DNA of 64,000 bases from Tuctoria greenei (GCA_036927565.1 JAYESD010000111.1:1-64000), one strand, 5' to 3'; positions 1 to 10,442 are shown, counted from the first letter of the stretch. Numbers and translations are program-made. The notes: generated from the letters alone by a model not told the origin.

Positions 1-1398
1 GTTTCAACCACAAGGCGTCAGTGTTTACATGGCAGTATTGACATGCTAGCCTACCTTTTGTGATCCATCCACATAGCATTGCATATGCTGGAAAATCATT
101 TATTGTCCACAATATAGAAGCTCGCATGAAAAATGTCTCTTTCTTTGAACTGTCATATGTTTCAACACCATCAGACCATAATTTCAGTAGCTCATCTATC
201 AAAGGCTACAGATACACATCAATGTTGTTTCCAGGTGACTTTGGCCTAGGAATTATCATTGACATCAACCAATAAGGCTGCTTCATACACGACCAAGGTG
301 GTAGATTATAAGGGATTAAAATCACAGGCCATGTACCGTAAGAAACATTCATTACTCCAAAAGGATTGAAACCATCAGATGCTAGCCCAAGTCTTATGTT
401 GCGAGGATCAGATGAGAAATTTGGGTGAATTCTATCAAAATGCTTCCATGCTTTCGAATCTGCAGGACGGCGTAATATTCCATCATCAATACGTTCTTCT
501 TTGTGCCAATGCATGTTTGATGCCGTTGATTCTACCATATAAAACCTTTGAAGACGGGGAATAAGAGGGAAGTATTGTAGAATCTTGCGTGCTACAAGCT
601 TCTTGGCTTTTCCACAAGGTAAAGCCTCTCTTGCATCCCCACTAGTACTATTTTTCCATCTTAATTCACCACATTTTGGGCATCGATCCAGTAGAGAATA
701 GTCCTTCCGGAATAATAGACATACATTGACACATGCATCGATCTTTTCGTAGCTCAGCCCGAGGTCACGAACAACCTTCTGAACTTTATCAAGTGTATTA
801 GGAATGCAATGGCCCTCTGGAAGCACATATGAGAATAGTTCAAGGATGAACTCACACGCTTTTTTGCTCAAACCAGTTAAACACTTTATCTGGTACAACC
901 TGACAATGACGGATAATTGGGTCACCTTCTCAAAACCTGGATACAACTCCTTTTTGGCATTATTTAATAAGTCATAGAATGCCTTTGCACACCCAGTTGG
1001 CTCCTGCTGCTTTATAGCATTTTCTGGATCATCAACACCTGCTGAAGTACCACCATGATCACCAGTGCCTCTAAGAAGGGTGGACAACATATTTTCCATA
1101 ACAGCATCATCATAAATTATCTCCTCATATTTGATGATTGCTTAGCAATTTTTTTCTCAACTCGTTTTTCTCCATGGTGTACCCAACAAGTATAATCAAA
1201 TGATATCCCATTACGAAGCAAGTGAAGATGAACTTCCTAGCGTCTCCCGTGGCAAATATTACGACATTTCGTGCAAGGACAAGGCTTAGTTTCTTCTTCA
1301 CGAGTGCCCTGGAATGCTAAATTCAAAAATGACTTCATTCAATCCTGCCACTCATTCGTACGCCTGTCTTTTCCCATCCATGTCTTATCTTCTGACAT
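1..1398 (-). pseudogene. CACTA (En/Spm) transposase, TNP2-like, 5' part, broken
   Basis: This is the N-terminal part of the TNP2/tnpD transposase of a CACTA element; it runs off the left edge. Starting at 1398 the frame reads a transposase-associated domain: DKTWMGKDRR, then the Cys pair PCPCTKCRN, then WVHHGE. After a frameshift near 1115 comes a ~297-residue block (1099-209) with DACVNVCLLFRKDY, CPKCGELRWK, YFPLIPRLQRFYM, SDGFNPFGVM and PYNLPPWSCMKQPY, all typical of TNP2. The lesions are two in-frame stops in the first domain, the frameshift, and a TAG at 206-208 after IDVYL where relatives carry Gln. Reading continues in frame beyond that stop to the edge (PLIDELLKLW, FPAYAMLCGW). No CACTA terminus is visible to the right, so the 5' end is lost or replaced. 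I am sure of the family and that the gene is broken. Confidence 0.9.
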
Positions 1399-1499
1399 CA
1401 CTTCCTACAATTCAATCAGCGTATCCGTAAGAGGATTGAACTAATAACATTATGTAAGCAATTGTACCTAGCACTATTGCTCCTCCACGTGCGGCGGCC

Positions 1500-1634
1500 G
1501 GCGGATGCTCCTCCACGCCGATGGACGGTGGATGCTCTTCCAAGAGCGTGGCGGCTGGCGGATGCTCCTCAAAGAGCGTGGTGGTCGGCGGATGCTCCTC
1601 CAAGAGCGTGGCAGCCAGGGGACGCTCCTCTGGC
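1500..1634. repeat. 30-bp minisatellite
   Basis: There are four to five tandem units of 30 bp: a shortened first unit at 1500-1526, full units at 1527-1556, 1557-1586 and 1587-1616, and a partial unit to 1634. The core is GGATGCTCCTCCAAGAGCG. Because 30 is a multiple of three, several frames stay open on both strands and give repetitive peptides. No coding signal supports any of them. Confidence 0.85.
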
Positions 1635-1931
1635 GCGTTTCGTGCAATGGGGAGAGGGGCCTTTGTGGATCGAAGGGTCCGGCGGGGAGGCAGCCAGGAC
1701 AAAGCGTACGTGAAGCTATCAGATTAGGCCCAACACTATGCTGGGCCGCTTGTTATTCGTGGGCTGAAACTGCTCTGAGTCACTTTGTATTCCTAGGCCG
1801 AAACTGTGCTGGAACGCTTGGTGTTCATCCCCATGTACGCGAGAGCCCATGTATCGAAATTTGGCGTCGTTAAAGGAGCTGTTTTTCGATAAAAGGAGAA
1901 ATTTTTAATTTGACACGCGAAGGGCCTGGAC
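1635..1931. other. no gene recognised
   Basis: About 300 bp between the minisatellite and the first palindromic repeats. It holds two copies of a short phrase around GGCCGAAACTG(T/C)GCT and nothing else I can identify. Confidence 0.5.
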
Positions 1932-2290
1932 ACGGCTTGTATACTCCCATTCAGTGCTTCCATGCGTGCTCCTACTTAAGTGTCATGATTTTATTGGCCC
2001 TTTCATTTACCTAACATAATGCCTTATTTAACTTCAACCAATTAGATGATGACACATAAGTGCGGAGTACGCATGGAAGCACAAACGGGAGCACCGAAGT
2101 TGCATCCGAACGGGGGGACATGGCTTGAATACTCCCATTCAGTGCTTCCATGTGTGCTCCTGCTTAAGTGTCATGATTTTCTTGGCCCTTCCATTTACCT
2201 AACATAATGCCTGATTTAACTTCAACCAATTGATGACACATAAGTGCAAATTACGCATGGAAGCACAAACGGGAGCACCGAAGTTGCATC
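1932..2290. repeat. palindromic ~180-bp repeat (alpha), two tandem copies
   Basis: Two head-to-tail copies (about 1932-2117 and 2118-2290). Each unit is an imperfect inverted repeat. The left arm reads ACTCCCATTCAGTGCTTCC and onward to CTTAAGTGTCAT. The right arm, reverse-complemented, reads GCTCCCGTTTGTGCTTCC and onward to CTTATGTGTCAT. This is the layout of a MITE that has become tandemly arrayed. Related copies are at 4830-5382 and 6846-7078. Confidence 0.75.
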
Positions 2291-2850
2291 CCCAGATGGT
2301 TGCCACGTACGTTCACACTCCAAATCTTACAGCCAAGGGCGCACTGCACAGTTCTCGTGATTGTACCACCCTGCCCTGATGATTGTCACGTACGCGAGCG
2401 CACCAAATATTGCAGGGCGCACGGGCAGACACAAACTCCACGTCCGAACTTTCCTCAGAAATCCGAATAACTCACGCTCGGCGTGCACGATCCATCATCA
2501 TGCACACAAATATTAATATGAAATTATCAACTTTGATGATTCAATAATCCCAATCAAGTTTCATCCAACCTACCAACAAAAAATTGGATCGTCTAGTCCT
2601 TCCAATCAAACGTTAATTTGGATGATCCAAGACATAAAGAAATGGATGATCTATCTCCAATAGAACTTTGACGTCAAACCAAACGCAATTGATCATTGAG
2701 CACTTTGTCATGTGTCACTAGAGTGTACACACAAATGACAAATACACGGCCTCAACACCGCGTTTAGGGTGCATCATGGACTAACCACATGACCCGACCA
2801 AACACTCACGTAATTACCATACACCTGCAAGAGAAACCATCTGGCCGCAT
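2291..2850. repeat. segmental duplicate of 18893-19460, copy 1
   Basis: About 560 bp beginning AGATGGTTGCCACGTACG recurs in the same orientation at 18893-19460 with small substitutions and indels, ending at CTGGCCGCATCC. No coding region is evident in either copy. Confidence 0.8.
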
Positions 2851-2935
2851 CCACCAATGCATCCCGACCCTGCGAAAGGATGACGAGCAGCGGCATGTGA
2901 ACACGTTGCAGCAGCAGCGCAATGCAAAACGGTGG

Positions 2936-3080
2936 AAGCGGACGGTGACGTACCTGGATGTTGGCGTAGTCAACCTCGCACATCTTCCGTGAGTCATTGA
3001 CCTTCCACGGCGAGCTGAACCACACTGGTAGGAAATCCTCGATTTCGCAGTCGAAGCATGACTTGGAGAAATGGGCCACC
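2936..3080 (-). pseudogene. Mei2-like RRM fragment, duplicate
   Basis: Reading leftward, this piece encodes WKVNDSRKMCEVDYANIQ and is followed by a GT donor. This is the end of the C-terminal RRM of Mei2/TE1-like RNA-binding proteins. It partly duplicates the larger remnant at 3179-3640. Upstream of WKV the similarity is lost, so only the last ~20 codons of the exon survive. It cannot make a functional RRM. Confidence 0.65.
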
Positions 3081-3178
3081 AACGCATCCCGACCCTACAA
3101 AAGGATGACGAGCAGCGGCAGGTGAACACCATGTAGCGGCGGCACAATGGAAAACGGTGGCAGCAGATGGCGATGTAC

Positions 3179-3640
3179 CTGGATGATGGCGTAGTCGACC
3201 TCACACATCTTCCGCGAGTCATTCACCTTCCAACGGAAGCCACGCAGGTGCTTCGTCCACAGCCAAAACACCCCATCTGGTGATGTGACGTTGACAAAGC
3301 GGTAGCCCTTGTTGGCCTCGGACCTTGGCAAATGCAATAAACGAGGTTAAGTATCAATCAGTAAAAGACCGGAGCTTGATTAGTATAATCATATATTTCA
3401 AAGCATAGGCGTGGTACTTGAAGTCAAATGGAACGTGAATAAAATCGTAAAACTGACTCGACGCGGCCCACTGCAATTTTCGCGTTCTCGTCGGCGCAGT
3501 GCTGATCGATGATGTTCATTACTTTTTGCCTCCTATGGAAAACGATGTAAAACATCAGGTATTAACGCATCAAAAAATATGAGGGGGAGAATACCAACAC
3601 GCAGATTTAAAAGTATGTTGCGGATCATCAGCGTTGTTAG
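3179..3640 (-). pseudogene. Mei2-like (terminal ear1-type) RNA-binding protein, RRM remnant
   Basis: Mei2-like proteins bind RNA through a C-terminal RRM (RRM_2). Three exon pieces are readable on the minus strand. TTLMIRNI lies at about 3640-3614. An exon at 3532-3418 starts after an AG acceptor and reads VMNIIDQHC, then, in another frame, QFYDFIHVPFDF. An exon at 3323-3179 reads NKGYRFVNVTSPDG, then LRGFRWKVNDSRKMCEVDYA, with GT after it. The order and content match the family: RNP2-like start, middle strand, and the GY-FVN RNP1-like segment. The frame change inside the second exon and the loss of the segment between TTLMIRNI and VMNII argue for a pseudogene. GC-rich sequence at 3650-3890 may be its decayed first exon. 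Confidence 0.7.
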
Positions 3641-3865
3641 TCCAGAAGCAGGGTCGAAGCAGCGCCGTGGCGGCCGCGAACTCGAGAACGGATGAGGAGA
3701 AGGATCATCGCCAACGGATCGAGGGGAGAGAAGCTACACGGCCGCTATGGGCGATGAGCCTTCCCCTCGATCTGTTCTCGAGTCAGGGGTGGGCCGGCGG
3801 TGGAGGCACAGGGGCGGCGGGCCAGCGGCGGAGCCGGGGGTGCGGCAACGGGAGCACGGCAGGTG

Positions 3866-3925
3866 ATGTTGTGCGGCAGGGCCACAGAAAATTTATTTAT
3901 GCCCGCCTAGGCCTAGAGTCGGGCC
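3866..3925. repeat. single terminal arm of the 18366-18600 element
   Basis: About 50 bp containing TTGTGCGGCAGGGCC, AAAATTTATTT and CCCGCCTAGGC matches the right arm of the inverted-repeat element at 18366-18600. Only one arm is present here. Confidence 0.55.
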
Positions 3926-3969
3926 TGCCTTTAAGACCATCTGCAGTAGTTCACGGTAAAGCGGTGATG

Positions 3970-4632
3970 GGACGCAGAGCGGTTCCAATTGAATTCAAAG
4001 ATGCACATGCGCTGCGCGCGTTTAAGGCACCTCGGTGACTGGCGCGCACGTAAGCTCAGTGTGCCCGATCGCATCAGCCGCCTGTACAAATGGCTACGGC
4101 TTGAACAAAGGACGAAACCATATGCGGCAAAGAGCAACGTATAATACTTCCTCCGCCCCAACTCAACTCTATTTCTGTTTTGGTCGAACTAATTACCTTT
4201 GAAAAATGATTTATATGGAATTTATTATCTTCAATAACATGTAGTACTAGATTGTATATTATGGAAATATTTTCATGGTGAATCTAAAAGTACAATTCTT
4301 GTATTGTTAAAACAGATCAAAATTGTGTAAATCTCAAAGATAGATTTGACGAAACCTAAGACTTCCCTTTGAAAAAGTTTTATACTTTACATTAGTTTTA
4401 CATATGTAATATGCACATAGGATATATCACTAAATAGTTTTGCAAAAAAAAACATGCATGAGAAATATGTATATCCCATATGCTACTACTACGTAGATTA
4501 GGGGTGGGCAAATAAACCGAGACCGAAAAACCGAAATCGATAAAACCGAGACAGGAACTGAAAAGACTGAAATATCGGGTATCGGTTACTCTTCAGGTAG
4601 CAAATATAAATAACTGAACAATAAATGTCGGG
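3970..4632. repeat. left arm of a long inverted duplication
   Basis: This arm matches the reverse complement of 12372-12912 at roughly 90% over most of its length. The outer end is GGTGATGGGACGC. It then passes through AATTCAAAGATGC, CGCCTGTACAAATGGCTACG and ACGTATAATACTTCCTCCGCC, and ends inside a truncated hAT copy that starts TAGGGGTGGGC at about 4499. The left arm holds ~150 bp near 4310-4450 that the right arm lacks. A short third copy of that inner segment is at 7670-7790. Confidence 0.8.
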
Positions 4633-4634
4633 TC

Positions 4635-4726
4635 GGACGGATGAAGCAGTTCCACATTTGTGACATGTGTCCATATGAACGGACGGATGAAGCAGTTGCA
4701 TGACTGTGACATGTGTCCACATGAAC
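4635..4726. repeat. two tandem 46-bp units
   Basis: Units at 4635-4680 and 4681-4726 share GGACGGATGAAGCAGTT and GTGACATGTGTCCA. They begin exactly where the truncated hAT copy of the inverted duplication stops. Confidence 0.8.
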
Positions 4727-4829
4727 GAATGAGGTCATATGATGGCCGGACATGACAGGGATAACGCCAAGGAATCGTATCCTTCTAAAGCATAATTTTT
4801 CCCCGCATACGATTGGCCCTTTGAATGCA

Positions 4830-5382
4830 ACATCGATGCTCCCGTTTGTGCTTCCATGCGTACTTCCGCTTATGTGTCATCATCAAATTGTTTGAAGTTA
4901 AATCAGGCATTATGTTAGGTAAATGAAAGGGCTAATAAAATCATGACACTTAAGTAGGAGCACGCATGGAAGTACTGAATGGGAGTATACAAGCCGTTTC
5001 CTCCCGTTCGGATGCAACTTTGATGCTCCCGTTTGTGCTTCCATGCGTACTCCTTCTTATGTGTCATCATCTAATTGGTTGAATTTAAATCAGGCATTAT
5101 GTTAGGTAAATGAAAGGGCCAATAAAATCATGACACTTAAGTAGGAGCACTCATGGAAGCAAAAAATGGGAGTGTACAAGCCGTGTCCTCCCGTTCGGAT
5201 GCAACTTCGGTGCTCCCGTTTGTGCTTCCATGTGTACTCCCGCTTATGTATCATCATCTAATTGGTTGAGGTTAAATCAGGCATTATGTTAGGTAAATGA
5301 AAGGGCCAATAAAATCACGACACTTAAGTAGGAGAACACATGGAAGCACTGAATGGGAGTATACAAGTTGTGTCCCTCCCGT
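4830..5382. repeat. alpha repeat, three tandem copies
   Basis: Three copies with a period of about 183 bp, in the opposite orientation to those at 1932-2290. Each carries GCTCCCGTTTGTGCTTCCAT, TAGGTAAATGAAAGGGC and CATGACACTTAAGTAGGAG. Open frames across the array are by-products of the repeat. Confidence 0.8.
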
Positions 5383-5480
5383 TCTGTCCTCCCATGCATC
5401 ATCCCGCTGATGTGTCAAAATATTATTGGTCCCTTTATTAATGCTTAGTTTAACTACCATACCTTCACAACAAATAATGT
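5383..5480. repeat. beta repeat (CCTCCCGTTCTGTCCTCCCA family), copy 1
   Basis: A second palindrome-like repeat abuts the alpha array. It has CCCGCTGATGTGTCAAAATA and TTTAACTACCATACCTTCAC. Copies are at about 5795-5935 and 7079-7225, the last also joined directly to an alpha copy. The longer copies end GCGAGAGTGTCATCA. Confidence 0.65.
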
Positions 5481-5560
5481 TGGCGTAGTCGACCTCGCAC
5501 ATCTTCCGCGAGTTGGTCACCTACAAACTGAAGCCATGCAGGTGCTTCCATAGCCGGAAC
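5465..5560 (-). pseudogene. Mei2-like RRM fragment, third copy
   Basis: The minus strand reads RLWKHLHGFSL, a stop, then VTNSRKMCEVDYAN, clearly the same RRM segment as at 3179-3323. The beta repeat at 5383-5480 joins it at CDYAN, so repeat and gene fragment were brought together by rearrangement. Confidence 0.6.
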
Positions 5561-7600
5561 GCCGTTCATCTTCACCGGCACATTATGTACGGTCTGGGTG
5601 TGCCAGTGTGTACCTTAACCCCCGTCGTGCGTCCCTGGTGGTGGTTGGAAGACCCCTGCAGGTATGTTCTGATTCTTGTCCTCTAACTACATGTAGATTT
5701 CCGATGACGCATGCGGTTCACCACCAGACAAACCAGCAAAACCTCGGTGATGAGAGCGGCATGCAAATTTCTTGATGACAAACTGGCTGCAAGCCCTGTC
5801 CCTCCCGTTCTATCCTCCCATGCGTCATCCCGCTTATGTGTCAAAATGTTATTGGTCCCTTTAATAACGCTTAGTTTAACTACCATACCTTCACAACAAA
5901 TAATATGATGACACTTCAGCGAGAGTGTCATCAAAAGACTAGAGATGGATGCGTCAGCAGGTCGCAATTAGTTTTCATCAAAAAACTTGCATGCCGCTCA
6001 ACCTTTTTTGGTTTGCCTTGTGGTGAACCACCTGCGTCATCAGAAACCTAGAGATGGAGTAAGAGTTCTGGAATCAGAGCATACCTGTAAGGCTCTTCCC
6101 AACAACCACCGGGGACGGACGACGTACGGGGGGTTAAGGTACACCGGCACACCCGTACCGTACGTGTACCCGACCAGCCGTCTAGTTTCCTTCGAACCTC
6201 CGGCAGAAGAAAGCGGCATGCAAGTTTCATTCTGTATGGAGAATGTTTGTTGTGTATTCATCGGGAAACAAAGATACACTTTATATAGGCTAGCTAGTGT
6301 AGTGTGAAACCAATACAAAAACCTTTCGCACGACACAGATTCAAAAGCTAGCGTTAATGACTAAATGTAGGCCTACGCAGTCAAACAATGACGTTAGCCC
6401 AACATAGTCAACAATGACAGTTACATGTGTGCGTGCTTATCCTTTCTACAGTCTGGTGGTGAACCTCCTGCGTCATCGGAAGCCTAGATGGAGTTGGAGG
6501 ACAGGAATCGGAGCATACCTGCCTGGACCAGGATCGCCTGACGTAGCGACATTTTGCTGCATGCGTGCAGTAAAGGCTGCACCCACCGTTTGTTTTGATC
6601 TGACGGTTGTACTTCCCAGCTATCCAACTAAGGGGTCCATTCAAATATTTTCTTAAACTCTTGTCTGCTTGCTTCAACATGAGAAATAATTTACATGCAT
6701 ATAATGATGCATACTTCAAACATCTAAATAAAACAAACTTCTATAACTAATTAACAGGATTAATAACACATTAACTATCGAGGACATTAGGGAGGGTTGC
6801 GATGCTTTCATTTTGTAAACTTGACAAGAGCTCCATTTCATTTAAGTAAGAGCACGCATGGAAGCACTGAATGGGAGTATACAAGTCGTGTCCTCCCGTT
6901 CGGATGCAACTTCGGTGCTCCCGGTTGTGCTTCCATATGTACTCCGCGCTTATGTGTCATCATCTAATTGGTTGAAGTTAAATCAAGCATTATGTTAGGT
7001 AAATGAAAGGGCCAATAAAATCATGACACTTAAGTACGAGCACGCATGGAAGCACTGAATGGGAGTATACAAGCCGTGTCCCTCCCATTCTGTCCTCCCA
7101 TGCGTCATCCCGCTGATATGTCAAAATATTATTGGTCCCTTTATTAATGCTTAGTTTAACTACCATACCTTCACAAAAAATAATATGATGACATGTCAGC
7201 GAGAGTGTCATCAAAAAACGGTGGATGCAGCCTATATTGCACACATGCAGCAAAATGTCGCTACGTCAGGCGATCCTGGTCCAGGCAGGTATGCTCCGAT
7301 TCCTGTCCTCCATTTTAATTGCCTCTTGTTTGCATCAGCATGAAGTACAATCTTTTTTCTTTTTTGCCTAGAGCATGAAGTGTCGTATAGATTGAACGCA
7401 ATAATTAATGAGAAAATACCATATTTAAAAAGATTCATGAAAATAGGATGCAGTAAAATTCACTACGTCAGGCGATCCTGGTCTGCCTGCAAGGGTCTTC
7501 CCAACAATCACCGGGGATGCACGAAGGGGGTTAAGGTGCATTACAACACCGGCCCAGACTGTACGTGTACTCGGCCAGCGGCGTAGTTTTGTTTTATATT
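5561..7600. other. mosaic of short duplicated fragments, no intact gene
   Basis: This interval is a patchwork. A phrase with GTGGTGAACC and CTGCGTCATC recurs at about 6010, 6450 and, inverted, at 5700. A phrase with CTGGACCAGGATCGCCTGAC recurs at 6525 and, inverted, near 7260, with part of it at 7465. A phrase with AACAACCACCGGGGA and a following ACCGGC occurs at 6100 and 7505. Beta copies lie at 5795-5935 and 7079-7225, and an alpha copy at 6846-7078. The pieces look like scrambled remains of one ancestral locus. I recognise no protein in them. Confidence 0.5.
6846..7078. repeat. alpha repeat, one full copy plus flanking arm
   Basis: Same unit as 4830-5382, preceded by an extra arm (GAGCACGCATGGAAGCACTG) and followed directly by a beta copy. 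This is the junction order also seen at 5383. Confidence 0.7.
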
Positions 7601-8224
7601 TTATTCCCTAGTCTTAAAAGTTTGCTCTTCCTCTCTGTTTTTGCTTTGTTTGCTCTTCCCTAGGCTTAAAAGTTTTATATTGTACGATATTTTTACATAT
7701 GTAATATGACATATGATATATAACTTGATGGTTTTGCAAAAAAATGGAGGAGAAATATGTATATCCCATGCAACTACGTAAATACACCCCAATTAATTAG
7801 CTAGTTATTTTTTTAAGATGATAAAAAATTATTATGTTTTTCTAAGTGAGGTGGTCGGGGTAGATGATGTACATGGCATAATAGCTTATTTGGCATGCCA
7901 ATGTGGATGTCCAACCCAGACTAAGGATGATAGTGAAACGGTCTTTTGAAGTTGATAGACTAAATAATTGACCCGTTTGAAAGTTCAAGGACCAAACTTA
8001 GTTTTGATTGAAAGTTTGAGGATGAAGTTGAGTATTGCTAGCTTGATGACATCAAGCTTGAAAAGTTCGAGTAAGATCATTTGTTGTTGTCATCTGTGAT
8101 ATGTACGTATGATTAAATAAAATATATAATTTTATTAAAAATATTCTATGGGACACAATTTTTATATATGATAGAAACAAACTCGCTCAAGTTTGACTTG
8201 TTGACAGCCCTACATGGAATTAAA
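7601..8224. other. no gene recognised
   Basis: AT-rich, non-coding. 7670-7790 resembles the inner part of the inverted duplication (TTTTACATATGTAATATG, GGAGAAATATGTATATCCCA). The rest shows nothing I can assign. Confidence 0.5.
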
Positions 8225-8379
8225 GTTTTGGTGCAATCGTGTAATTAAAGATTTTCATCTGTTGGATCTACATCTTACGGTTATTACATCTTTTCATTCA
8301 ACCCCTTCCACCACCACCACCACCGTAATGTAGATCGATCCAAGGGTTCAAGATGGTTGTTTGCACGATTGCACCAAAC
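8225..8379. mobile_element. small MITE-like inverted-repeat element
   Basis: A 155-bp element bounded by GTTTTGGTGCAATCGTG and CACGATTGCACCAAAC, a ~16-bp terminal inverted repeat with one mismatch. I could not see a clear target duplication, so the superfamily is open. Confidence 0.6.
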
Positions 8380-8520
8380 ATCTGATTACATTCTAGAAGA
8401 ACCCAACTTTAAAACAAGAAATCTTTTGACACAGATTAATCCAGACGTGATGTTTTTCTCTTCTTGTTTTTGTGATGTTTTATTTTTCTTGTTTCGTGAT
8501 GTTGTGTTTCATGTTTTGTA

Positions 8521-8630
8521 CTTCCTCCTTCCCATATTACCTGTTGTTAATAATTAGGACAAGTTATTTTCTAGTTCAAATATGAACTAAAAAACTTGTT
8601 CCAACGACAAGTAATATCGGAAGGAGAGAG
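8521..8630. mobile_element. Stowaway-like MITE
   Basis: This 110-bp palindrome starts CTTCCTCCTTCCCATATTAC. Its end is the reverse complement of CTCTCTCCTTCCGATATTAC. It is flanked by TA on both sides, as expected for Tc1/mariner-type Stowaway insertion. Confidence 0.75.
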
Positions 8631-9187
8631 TAATGTTTTATGATAATGAACTCAATGTTGTTCGGCTGTTCCATCTGTTATTTTATTTTCTATCTGCTAT
8701 TTAGTAAACTGTCTATTCTATCTGTATTCTCTACTAATGAACGACCGTCCACACCGCCGATGGCCTCTAAAGTGGCCTGTATGATACTTTAGCCGCTGGA
8801 GGTGTCAGGAGATCGCCCGCAGCGGGGCCTGTAAAATGGTCTGTAAAGTAGTATACAGTACTAACAAGTAGCGATGACTGGAAAGAAAAGATGAGACAAT
8901 GAACAGAGAGAAAAGAAAGGATGAGAAAAATGTTAGAAAAAGATAGGTATAACTCCAACGTTCCACTGGCCCTATTCCCCTATACGCGGTGTAATCATTA
9001 CCACTACTCCTATACACGGCGAGGAGTTATTACCACTGCTTCAAGGGAAGTGTTGCAGACTAGATGTGCCGATTAGTTTATTTTGTGTTTATTGGGGATT
9101 ATGTAATAGCTAGTTCTATCAATTAGCGACGACTGGAATGAAAAGTGGAGACAATGAACAGAGAGAAGGGAACACTGATTTCCTTCG
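8631..9187. other. duplicated non-coding fragments
   Basis: 8755-8850 (GCCTCTAAAGTG, TACTTTAGCCGCT, GGAGATCGCCCGCAGCGGGG) recurs at 10640-10745 beyond the F-box gene. Also, AGACAATGAACAGAGAGAA with its flanks appears at both 8895 and 9150. No coding region is seen. Confidence 0.55.
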
Positions 9188-9423
9188 GGCATTGACTGCT
9201 GTGAAATATGGACTTCTGTGTAAGCGTGCAATCTGCGAATCTTAGCCGTTTGATGGACATCCAAGGGTGGCTGCACCTTTTACATATAAATGTGTAAAAA
9301 GTGCGCAAGCAGGTGGAGGGATCTATGTGCAAAAAGTACGAAACCCTTGGATGTCTATCACACAGCTGAGATTCGCGGATTGCACGCTTGCACAGGAGCC
9401 CAGATTACACATCAGTCGTTGCC
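9188..9423. mobile_element. Mutator-like MITE with 9-bp target duplication
   Basis: The 236-bp element begins GGCATTGACTG and ends CAGTCGTTGCC. Inverted repeats extend about 75-80 bp per arm, including GCGTGCAATCTGCGAATCT and GACATCCAAGGG. The flanks TTTCCTTCG (9179-9187) and TTTCCTTCT (9424-9432) match at 8 of 9 bases. Long arms and a 9-bp duplication fit a Mutator-type non-autonomous element. Confidence 0.7.
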
Positions 9424-9665
9424 TTTCCTTCTTTAGAAACTACTATATGATTGAATGTATTCATTTCTGGAAGAATCCATTTCTTTAAATTGTCCCGTGA
9501 GTTTCCTTTGACGCAAACGGGGCTAAACATAAGACGAGCGCGCATAGGGGAAACAAAACAAGTGCAACATTCATCAGAGACGAGCGGGCATAGGGGAAAC
9601 ACATATACTAGTACAAGTCTATTTTATATACTCCCTTTGTTCTCTTTTAATTGGCGTTGGGAGAA

Positions 9666-10442
9666 CTAGAGGTGCATCCAAACAGGAATGGAGGGAATAT
9701 AATCCATATAGTACAATGCCAGACAGTAGAACAGGTGATGTTCGTGCTTAATCCTACAGTTCTTTGTACAGAAGACTGACCACATCTCCCACGTAGGCCT
9801 GCCGCAGTGGGTAGTTCCCTGGTTCCCCCATATTGAGCAGCCCCAAGCGTCATCATTAATGTTGGGCACCGCCACCGGCGGCGCTTCTGGATGAGGCATG
9901 CCCAGGAACCTCCACGCGACACCATCGATACTATTCATGGCTTCACGCAGACACCGGCACCACTCCTTGTTGGTCCACTTCATGGCGACGGACCCGGCCG
10001 CGTTGTAGCCGACGTGGGTCTCACATTTGACCTGCCAGATACACTCGAAGGCGTCGTGGGCCCTGCGGTCAGCGTCGTAGCGGAGCATGGCGAGGACGTA
10101 GGCCGCCACCATGTGGCCGTTCGCGGCCGCCCTGGCAAGGAACTGGGTGCCCGGCTGCGCACCACCGTGCATGAAGACGAGGTCGAACCCGGTGATGTAG
10201 CACGCATGAGGGTTGTCGACGATTGCCAGGTGCTCCACAAGGCGGTCGTAGCTCTGGTTATACTTCCAGATGCTCACCCGCTCCAGCGCCACGCGCCTGC
10301 CCACGGTGCAATCCCGGCACACCGCGTGCATGGCCTTGCAGGTGGCGCGCAGACTGGAGAGGTCGTCCATGGGCTGCGGGGAGGTTGCGGCGACCCACCC
10401 CGCGATCAGGACCGCAATATCGTGCGGCAAGGGGATCTCCAT
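9666..10442 (-). CDS. F-box protein, At1g67623-like, with C-terminal Cys/His finger
   Basis: The predicted protein has 258 residues. Residues ~1-45 (LPHDIAVLIAGWVAATS, LSSLRATCKAMHAVC) form a degenerate F-box, which in this family binds Skp1 in SCF ubiquitin ligases. The middle (FLARAAANGHMVAAYVLAML) is the Sel1/ankyrin-like helical stretch usual in grass members. The end (WGCSIWG..., VFCTKNCRIKHEHHLF) is a MYND-like Cys/His finger. I chose the ATG at 10442 because the protein starts MEIPLPHDIA, directly at the F-box; the open frame continues upstream without similarity. A TATA-like TAATAAA lies at 10551-10558. The gene sits between the two arms of a long inverted duplication. The tail after the finger (IPSIPVWMHL) looks unusual and may come from adjacent sequence. 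No lesion is visible; expression is unknown. Confidence 0.75.
   Translation of the reverse strand: MEIPLPHDIAVLIAGWVAATSPQPMDDLSSLRATCKAMHAVCRDCTVGRRVALERVSIWKYNQSYDRLVEHLAIVDNPHACYITGFDLVFMHGGAQPGTQFLARAAANGHMVAAYVLAMLRYDADRRAHDAFECIWQVKCETHVGYNAAGSVAMKWTNKEWCRCLREAMNSIDGVAWRFLGMPHPEAPPVAVPNINDDAWGCSIWGNQGTTHCGRPTWEMWSVFCTKNCRIKHEHHLFYCLALYYMDYIPSIPVWMHL

Noticed and set aside
1412..1702. Open frames on both strands across the 30-bp repeats
   Set aside because: The repeat length is a multiple of three, which keeps frames open; peptides are pure repeat and the ends fall in unrelated sequence.
3634..4038. 134-codon plus-strand frame
   Set aside because: GC-rich sequence antisense to the likely Mei2-like first exon, crossing into the inverted repeat; no recognisable protein.
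5284..7253. Several 70-90-codon minus-strand frames with shared endings
   Set aside because: They share text only because they cross the alpha and beta repeats.
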